Below are positions 57,937 to 64,000 of a DNA stretch of 64,000 bases, in pieces. The notes beneath the pieces were generated by a model. That model did not search any database. It was not told the DNA's origin and was given only the letters and a program-made list of their open reading frames with translations. The stretch comes from CAVQFB01 sp963711675 (GTDB lineage: Bacteria > Acidobacteriota > Terriglobia > Terriglobales > Acidobacteriaceae): positions 379,235-443,234 of the forward strand of contig CAVQFB010000004.1 in the NCBI GenBank assembly GCA_963711675.1, given 5' to 3'. The translations under genes and the position numbers were made by a program. Each line of letters starts with the position of its first letter. Within the stretch, counting starts at the first letter, position 1.

Positions 57937-58498
57937 TCATCAACGTCACCCCATCACACGAACCGCAGGATTTGTCGCACTCGGTAGCTTGCTATTGTGG
58001 CTCCTTCTCGAAACGCTGTTTGCCGCGCCCTACTTCCTTTCGTATTACAACCAGTTGGGGGGCGGGACATGGAACGGTTATCACTGGGCCACCGATTCAA
58101 ATTATGATTGGGGACAGGATCTTCTGAGGCTTCGGTCCTTTATGGATCAACATCCGGAGATAGCATCCATTGCGGTCGGCCCTCTTGGTCGAGGTGATCC
58201 TCGATACTATCTCGGCGCCCGTGCGGTGAACTGGTCATCGGTCCAAGGGACTCCCGCAAACACCGGTATCCATTGGTTCGCTATATCGATCGACGCCCTC
58301 GAACTGGCTATGCAACCGGCAGCAGCAGGAATCACGAGAAATGCGAGTGACACATATTCATGGCTCGCCGCTTTGAGGTCACCCACGCCTGGTATGGGGA
58401 ATGTTCCCCCACCTGACTACCGTGTCGGAACATCCATATTCATCTACTACATACCAAGCGGGTTGCGGCCAGCTCCTCGGAGGTCCTCATCAGTTTGA
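57875..58498 (+). pseudogene. C-terminal fragment of a PMT-family glycosyltransferase
   Basis: The chain from about 57950 matches the end of PMT/ArnT-type membrane glycosyltransferases: LSYYNQLGGGTWNGYHWATD and SNYDWGQDLLRLRSFMDQHP are diagnostic. A transmembrane segment (FVALGSLLLWLLLETLF) precedes it. The N-terminal 300-400 residues with the catalytic Asp are missing because the Rhs gene starts on the other strand here. So this is a remnant left by a recombination or insertion, or a misjoin. Confidence 0.72.
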
Positions 58499-58523
58499 GA
58501 TGAATATAGTGGAGCACACCCAA

Positions 58524-59771
58524 TCATGGAATCGGATAGAACACGAGTTGACCATTACCCTGCACGCGGATTTTGTGGGATCCGTGACGCATAGTCGCAA
58601 GCTGGGCTGCTTGCAATGGAGGGTTCTGTCCGCTGCCAGAATTCTTGCTCTGGTACCACTTATATGCCAGCCACCAGTTTTGCAAGGAACCAGTCGCCTC
58701 CATTCGATAGTATTCCCATGACTGCGGAAGTTGGACATATCCAGAAAAGCAGCCCGGGTGCAACTCGACCGTAAAGCGATTTATATTCTGGTGCGACAGA
58801 TCTCGGTAGAGCGAACCGGGCTGACCATCTTCGGTGCCATCGCAATCACGGTTCATATATATGAGTTCCGCCCTGGTTTTAACCTCCTGCTCGGCAGCCT
58901 GTTGTTTTTCCGCGAGGATCGATTTCGCGTCGGATGCGTGCTTGCCATTTGGAAATTTTGCAAGATAGTCAGCAGCGCCGGAGCCGCTGTCGGTGTTAAG
59001 ACCGACACGCGTCATCCAGTATACGTCGTCATCATTCGCAAGCGCGGGGTTCCACTGTATTGCTTTCTCAAGACAAGCTCGTGCATAGTCTCGATCCTGT
59101 GTCGGTAGCAGCGTGCAGGCGCTTCGCAAAACACTACTCGCTTCGGTCAATTTAGACGGGCTCTGCTGACCTGCCTCCATTGCGTACGCAGCGGCCTCGC
59201 GCAAGAACTGTTTATCAAGATAGGTCTTAGCAGTGTCCAGCAGCGCGTTCGAGACTCTGTCTCTCGAATCAGGAACTGCTTTTGCAGCGGCCTGCAGCAG
59301 CTCAACGGGGCCCGTGGTTTTCTCAGCTGAACTTTCTGCCTTTGCGCGCTCAATGGCCCAATCAACGATCTTGCCCTTCAGAGCTGGGTCGAACGTCGCC
59401 GCCTCCTGAAGGTATGCTGCGATAAGAGAAATAGATGATTCGTCGCCTCTCCTTTCGGCAAGACCCTGCGCGGCTTCGAAATACGTCTTCGAGATTTCAC
59501 TTTTGGTGTCGGCATCCAACAACAGCGCCTTGTCGAATGAAGCTCGTGCATCAATTGGGTCGCCACTAAGCAAGAATACCTTAGCCAATAGCACATAAGC
59601 TTCGGCGTTTTTTGGGTTCGTCTGGATCTCCAAATCCAATAGTTCCTTCGCCTTGCCAAGTTCATTCACTTGGATGTACGTCTCGGCATTTTTCATCTCC
59701 TTGGAGCGAGAACTGCACCCGACCATGAGCAGCGCTAGAGACAGACCAATAACAACTGATAACCGAGCCAT
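58524..59771 (-). CDS. TPR-containing lipoprotein
   Basis: Signal ends at a lipobox (LLMVGCSS), Cys19 lipidated. Residues 30-120 hold TPR units (LGKAKELLDLEIQTNPKNAE), followed by helical repeats to about 290. The C-terminal 110 residues form a separate domain with FTVELHPGCFSGYVQLPQSW. The frame is intact, 415 residues. Such lipoproteins often assist export or outer-membrane assembly; the partner is not evident. Confidence 0.8.
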   Translation of the reverse strand: MARLSVVIGLSLALLMVGCSSRSKEMKNAETYIQVNELGKAKELLDLEIQTNPKNAEAYVLLAKVFLLSGDPIDARASFDKALLLDADTKSEISKTYFEAAQGLAERRGDESSISLIAAYLQEAATFDPALKGKIVDWAIERAKAESSAEKTTGPVELLQAAAKAVPDSRDRVSNALLDTAKTYLDKQFLREAAAYAMEAGQQSPSKLTEASSVLRSACTLLPTQDRDYARACLEKAIQWNPALANDDDVYWMTRVGLNTDSGSGAADYLAKFPNGKHASDAKSILAEKQQAAEQEVKTRAELIYMNRDCDGTEDGQPGSLYRDLSHQNINRFTVELHPGCFSGYVQLPQSWEYYRMEATGSLQNWWLAYKWYQSKNSGSGQNPPLQAAQLATMRHGSHKIRVQGNGQLVFYPIP

Positions 59772-60483
59772 GCGACCTCCAATTCTCCTATTCGGGTCTC
59801 CTTCTTACTCGCAACCTCCAGCCGCGGCCCAGAACATGCGATGAGGGTGAAGACTAGGTTGATACATGATCAAGCTCGCAATTGCGCCTACCCTTCGAGT
59901 GAAACAGCAGGAGCCCAATTGCGCAAAACCCCTCAATGCAAGTCCTAGCCGGCACCAATCCGTTTGAACCGCCTTGCAGTAACCGAGATCGGTACCGAGA
60001 CCCTGACAGTGGCAAGGGCGTTCGAGACCGTCACCGTTAAATCGAGTCTACTACCTCGCGCCGTTTCGAGAGCATGTCAATATTGCGACTTGACGGACAG
60101 CATTTTCTACTCCGTGTGAACAAACCCTTTTCGATATTTGTGCATGTTGTAAAAACATATTCCCGATATCGAGAGAAACTTAGCCGCGAAGGTCCAATTA
60201 TTGCTGAAAATAGCACTCAGAAGCGATAGTACCCAACCCGCACTCCATGCTATCAACTAAACCACGAGCGCGATTCGTCTCATCACTCTACCAAATGTCG
60301 TTCGGATGACAAGTCATTCGTTCTAGTCACAATCCGGATCGTCTGCATCAGGATTGTTTGCGTCATCATCCGAGCAGGTACCGGAAAGCTTCGTACCCGC
60401 AGTCGGATCCGTCAGCGAATACTTGATCTTGACGCGCAGCCTACGGCGCTTATACTTGACCTTATATCTTCAACCACGCTTCA
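59772..60483. other. Intergenic, no supported gene
   Basis: About 710 A+T-rich bases. On the minus strand near 60325-60460 a start-less stretch reads KIKYSLTDPTAGTKLSGTCS and an Asp-rich tail (DDDANNPDADDPDCD), which may be the end of a lost gene. Nothing else coding is seen. Confidence 0.45.
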
Positions 60484-60807
60484 ATGAATGATCCACGACA
60501 TAATAGAGGAAGCATGTTATTTGCCTCAGTCATATCGATACCTCTCTCCGCTATCGCAATTGGCCTTGTTCCCTTGACCTTTTTCGTAGCAAAGTATGAG
60601 GTTTTTGGAGCTCTTCTTTCCTTTCATTTCATGTTCGTAATCATCCCTTTTACCTCGGCTGTCATTGCAATCGTATCCTTATTCTTTGCTATCAGCGGAA
60701 GACATTCTTTTAAGTTCGCCTGGCTATTTGTTGTGCTGTCGTGTTGTGCGATAGCTTTTCCTTTCCTCTATATTTATTGGTCGTTCACTTTGCATGGGGG
60801 TAGATAG
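60484..60807 (+). CDS. Small membrane protein, three TM segments
   Basis: A 107-residue protein with hydrophobic segments near residues 12-34, 40-68 and 75-98. ATG 60484 lies in an A+T-rich setting with no clear ribosome site. Codon use is unlike the neighbours, consistent with transfer. No family is recognised. It stands alone. Confidence 0.5.
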   Translation: MNDPRHNRGSMLFASVISIPLSAIAIGLVPLTFFVAKYEVFGALLSFHFMFVIIPFTSAVIAIVSLFFAISGRHSFKFAWLFVVLSCCAIAFPFLYIYWSFTLHGGR

Positions 60808-60978
60808 CCCGTCTATCCGACCCGATTCGCCCTCATGCGGAGATGTCTGTGGGCTTCGAATGTGCGTCATCGAGACCGACGTCCTACGTCAAGAACATCG
60901 AGAAGTAGCCACGTTGGCAATCGATATGGTTTTTGAATCGAGGCTACTCTTCATCATTCCTCGCGCCCCAACCCCTCT

Positions 60979-62700
60979 CTACTGCACAGTCAGCGTAAAT
61001 TTGGTTGTCTGAAGGTTGCTACCAGCCATTCCCGTTACCGTCACTGTGTAGTTGCCGGCAGGAGTTGTGTTGGCGGCAACTGTCGAACCGGAGCCTCCTC
61101 CTCCGCAGCCTACCATAGCTGTCGCTCCGACACACATCAAGCTGATCAATAGGATTAAGGTGCTATACTTTCGGTCGAGAGCGCGTCCCGGCTTACCCAG
61201 CATCGGCAGTACGCATAGTCCGAGCAAGACGAATGCAGACGCAACCAGAGAGCTGTTACCTCGCCGCCCACTGTTTCGAATTTGAGGACTGTGGAGTGCC
61301 GCAGTCGCCTGGTGAGTACTCACGGTCAACGTTGTCTTCTGCGCGGTATTCGTGCCATCTGGCATGACGGTTGGTGGCGAGAAGCTGCACACCGAATACG
61401 AAGGCAGCCCAGAGCAACTAAAGCTAATTTGCTGCTGAAATCCACCCGCCGGCGAAACGGTGACTGTCTCCTGCGCCGATCCGCCCTGGGTCACCGTGCT
61501 CGCACCGGGGCTGATTGTCAACGAGTAGTTTGGCCCGACGATGGTTTCCTCGATCGTGGCCGATACGGAAGCAGAGAAGAAAGCGTCGCCGCTGTAGCTT
61601 GCTGTGAGTATGTCGGTCCCGACCGGCAATGAGCCGATATTGAACGTCGCTACGCCCGATGAAAGCATGGCGGTGCCAAGGCTAGTTCCGCCGTTGTAGA
61701 AGGTCACGGCCTCGCCATTTGTACTTTGTCCACCGATGGAATAAGGGCTCAAGGTTGCCGTCAGGGTGATCTGGCTACCGTGGTTGGCGGGGTTAGAACT
61801 GGAGCTCAGGCTGAGGGTCGTCGGCGAGACAATCGCGTACACGGCACTGGCAACTTCACTATTGGGGTAGCCACTGGCCACAGCAAGCGCAGATATCGTC
61901 TCGGTGGTGCTGACAGTGAGTGGCGAGCTATATTGCGCAGACCTCGCGGTCGGGAGCGTACCATCCGTTGTGTAATACACTGTCGCTCCCGGTACTGTAT
62001 CACTGAGCGTAACTGTCTGTGCAGTACTGTAGATTCCGGCGGGAGGGCTAAAGATTGGACTCGACGCAGCAGGCACCGGTACATTTACGTAAACGCGATA
62101 GGGAGTACTTCCCCCCGCGATGGTGATGAATGCGCTTCCTGATCCGACCGCTGTGACGTTCCCCCGGCCATCTACCGTTGCGACGTTTTGATTGTTGGAC
62201 GAAAAGGATATCTGCGGCGAGTAGGTCACGAACTCTGACGATCCATCACCGAGCGTGCCGACCACCACCAATGGCAATGTATCCCCGACGTTATCAAATT
62301 GCAAAGTTCCAGGTTTCGTCTGAACCAGGCCTATCGAAAGTGGCGTATCAACAACGAGAGAGACGGGAGCCGATACTACACTCTGCCCGCCGACCGTACC
62401 ACTGATGTAGACCTGATATTGTTCAATCGGCGTCGTTGATGGGATGGTTAAGGAGAAAGTACTTTCCGCTGAGGTTTGACCAACCCACCCGCCAACAAAT
62501 TCTGCCTCAACGGCGATGTGGGAAACCGATGGATCTGCGGTAAACGTGACGCTGATTGTCTGCCCTTGCTGGACGACTGTGCCATCCGCCGGTGAGGTAA
62601 TCTGAAGCAAATTCTGACCGCGAGCCTCCCCGACTGCACACAAGAGCGCTAGCAGCAAAACAAGCGAGGGCTGCTTCAACGCAAAGGTGAGAGTGCTCAT
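60979..62700 (-). CDS. Exported Ig-like repeat protein
   Basis: A 573-residue secreted protein. After the signal (ending EARGQ) come Ig-like domains: a Big_2-type (PQISFSSNNQNVATVDGRGN), a chitobiase/hexosaminidase C-terminal-type (VYYTTDGTLPTARSAQYSSP) and a Big_3-type (SLPVGTDILTASYSGDAFFS). The C-terminal 110 residues contain two membrane segments (LVASAFVLLGLCVLPML and STLILLISLMCVGATAMV) and an internal CGGGGSGS, an odd arrangement typical of Acidobacteria Ig proteins. The ATG overlaps the upstream stop (ATGA), so both genes are coupled. Confidence 0.82.
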   Translation of the reverse strand: MSTLTFALKQPSLVLLLALLCAVGEARGQNLLQITSPADGTVVQQGQTISVTFTADPSVSHIAVEAEFVGGWVGQTSAESTFSLTIPSTTPIEQYQVYISGTVGGQSVVSAPVSLVVDTPLSIGLVQTKPGTLQFDNVGDTLPLVVVGTLGDGSSEFVTYSPQISFSSNNQNVATVDGRGNVTAVGSGSAFITIAGGSTPYRVYVNVPVPAASSPIFSPPAGIYSTAQTVTLSDTVPGATVYYTTDGTLPTARSAQYSSPLTVSTTETISALAVASGYPNSEVASAVYAIVSPTTLSLSSSSNPANHGSQITLTATLSPYSIGGQSTNGEAVTFYNGGTSLGTAMLSSGVATFNIGSLPVGTDILTASYSGDAFFSASVSATIEETIVGPNYSLTISPGASTVTQGGSAQETVTVSPAGGFQQQISFSCSGLPSYSVCSFSPPTVMPDGTNTAQKTTLTVSTHQATAALHSPQIRNSGRRGNSSLVASAFVLLGLCVLPMLGKPGRALDRKYSTLILLISLMCVGATAMVGCGGGGSGSTVAANTTPAGNYTVTVTGMAGSNLQTTKFTLTVQ

Positions 62701-64000
62701 TGGGAACCTACATATACATGGAAGTCTGATCCAGTCTTGGCTTCGTTGAGAAGGGTTATAACTTCAGTTGCAAGTTGACTCGCGCTATCTAACTCTGCTG
62801 GCGGCGAGAAATCAAGAGCTTCCAATCCTGCGGAATGGATAATCCCTGTAAAAGGACCGCCGGAGCCAGTAATGCCGTTCTGTTGACTGTTCAGGGGAAC
62901 CACGGAATCGGAGGCCCCATTGTTGAACAAAGCTGGCCATCCGGTTGGGGTTAGCGCCTGCGCAATTGGGTCGTTGGGGCATACCCAAGTGCGCAGCCAA
63001 TATGAATCCGAAAAGAACGCTCCCAGGTTCGCAATATTGGCACTGGTGGATGTTACCGAGATGTAGGCAAGCGGAAAAGGAAGAGAAGTAGCCTGTAATG
63101 AAGCAAGCGCCGAGCTCAAGTTCGTTCCGTCACCAGTTCCCTGTAGATCGTTGACAGCCCCACTCACCGTTGCACTATTGATGGTCACGCTTGTGAACGA
63201 AGGCTGCCGATGTGTAGCCAATTGACCGCTTGTACAGTTGTTGTCCGACCTTAACAAATCGATGGCCAGAGGGCTTCCAAGGTGGGGGGTGCCCACTGTG
63301 ATGAGCTTGTCGATCAAGCCCTGGCCGTATGTGTCGCTCCTCATAAAGTCGACCACTGAAGCCAGACGTCGGGCGATATCTCCACCCATACTATGGCCGA
63401 CGACATCCACCTGAACGGCTGCTACATTTTGCGAGGATTTGAAGTCGTTGATATACGACCGAATAGTCTTCTCCACCGATATCGCGTTATAGTTGAAGCC
63501 GAGTGCGTTAGCGCGTATTTTCGTCAAGTCGACCCCAGAGTACGAGGGTGATGTTGCAGTAATTCCAGGGACGAAGCCGCTGTAGTCTGCGTACCCCACA
63601 TGAAAGCGGTTTTGAGGATCACTTACGAGCGGTGTGAATCCGCTCCAATCCGAATTTGTTCCCCACAACCCGTGGATAACTACAACAGGCGGTCTCACTA
63701 CATTTATCGTAGTCGTCGCTTGCGAGGTGCCTCCAATCTGTAAGGTAACCGACCGATTGGCTAGGCCATCGTCCGATGAATCGCGTGTAAAGTTACTCGG
63801 AGCCAGGTAAACCGCAAAGGCCATCGCGCCCCCGCTTGTGTCCGTAGCCGTCGCCGTCAGTGTGTTAGCAGCGCTCGTCGGTACTTCGCCGACTTGGAAA
63901 AGGCCGCCAATTGAACTTTGATCTGCAGGGTTTCCGTTTTCGTCCAGAAGCGACAGGTTGAACGTGTTACCAGCTTTCGATGCAAGGATACGAACTAGTA
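62697..64000 (-). CDS. Alpha/beta-hydrolase (lipase/PGAP1-like), N-terminus beyond right edge
   Basis: The frame is open to the right edge, so the N-terminus is missing. The first part is a Thr/Ser-rich beta region (DTSGGAMAFAVYLAPS), then VVVIHGLWGTNSDWSGF with the oxyanion His-Gly and VDVVGHSMGGDIARRL with the nucleophile Ser, and a final catalytic His near GIIHSAGLEA. Such PGAP1/lipase-like enzymes cleave esters. It is coupled by ATGA overlap to the Ig-like gene, so the two products probably work together outside the cell. Confidence 0.83.
   Translation of the reverse strand, partial: LVRILASKAGNTFNLSLLDENGNPADQSSIGGLFQVGEVPTSAANTLTATATDTSGGAMAFAVYLAPSNFTRDSSDDGLANRSVTLQIGGTSQATTTINVVRPPVVVIHGLWGTNSDWSGFTPLVSDPQNRFHVGYADYSGFVPGITATSPSYSGVDLTKIRANALGFNYNAISVEKTIRSYINDFKSSQNVAAVQVDVVGHSMGGDIARRLASVVDFMRSDTYGQGLIDKLITVGTPHLGSPLAIDLLRSDNNCTSGQLATHRQPSFTSVTINSATVSGAVNDLQGTGDGTNLSSALASLQATSLPFPLAYISVTSTSANIANLGAFFSDSYWLRTWVCPNDPIAQALTPTGWPALFNNGASDSVVPLNSQQNGITGSGGPFTGIIHSAGLEALDFSPPAELDSASQLATEVITLLNEAKTGSDFHVYVGSQ

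Overview
The window looks like a chromosomal segment of a soil Acidobacteriota bacterium (Terriglobia/Koribacter-like). This placement is an inference from gene content: DUF2934, DUF4382/DUF5666 and Ig-like lipoproteins, CadC-like winged-helix/TPR regulators, a TolB-CehA fusion, a secreted cyanophycinase, and many exported proteins of unknown function. No 16S rRNA is present to confirm it. One tRNA gene, tRNA-Pro(CGG), lies at 28016-28092.

Positions 1-28000 are mostly ordinary chromosome: a DinB-like protein cut by the left edge, a cytochrome c/PQQ dehydrogenase operon, TrmJ, a single-domain response regulator, a cyanophycinase, a lipoprotein, a LexA-like regulator followed by a small exported peptide and two membrane-protein genes, DUF481 and M20 proteins, TatA, a TPR protein, Ada, a TolB-CehA metallohydrolase, a CocE/NonD hydrolase, an APC permease, an NAD-binding protein and NagA.

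From the tRNA to about 58500 the window is accessory DNA. It contains a complete IS3 element with CAAC target duplications, an interrupted Kelch-M23 gene, a 10-cysteine secreted peptide operon, an XRE/RuvC-fold gene pair, a large serine recombinase with a roughly 65-bp direct repeat bounding a 2.2-kb cargo, and a compact integrative element at 45419-51194. That element carries Dam methylase, a conjugation-type ATPase, a replication-relaxation protein, Zn-ribbon and HTH proteins and a tyrosine integrase, and it ends in a clear terminator. Next come a broken IS110 transposase and an Rhs toxin/immunity locus whose 5' end collides with a truncated glycosyltransferase. Positions 58524-64000 hold exported proteins: a TPR lipoprotein, an Ig-like protein and an alpha/beta-hydrolase cut by the right edge.

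Many genes carry single-base frameshifts although the two reading frames together encode a full, conserved protein. Several affect ordinary chromosomal genes (dinB-like, ada, TolB-CehA, CocE), and they are densest at 45419-51118. Assembly indel error explains this pattern at least as well as gene decay, so apparent pseudogenes here should be read with caution.
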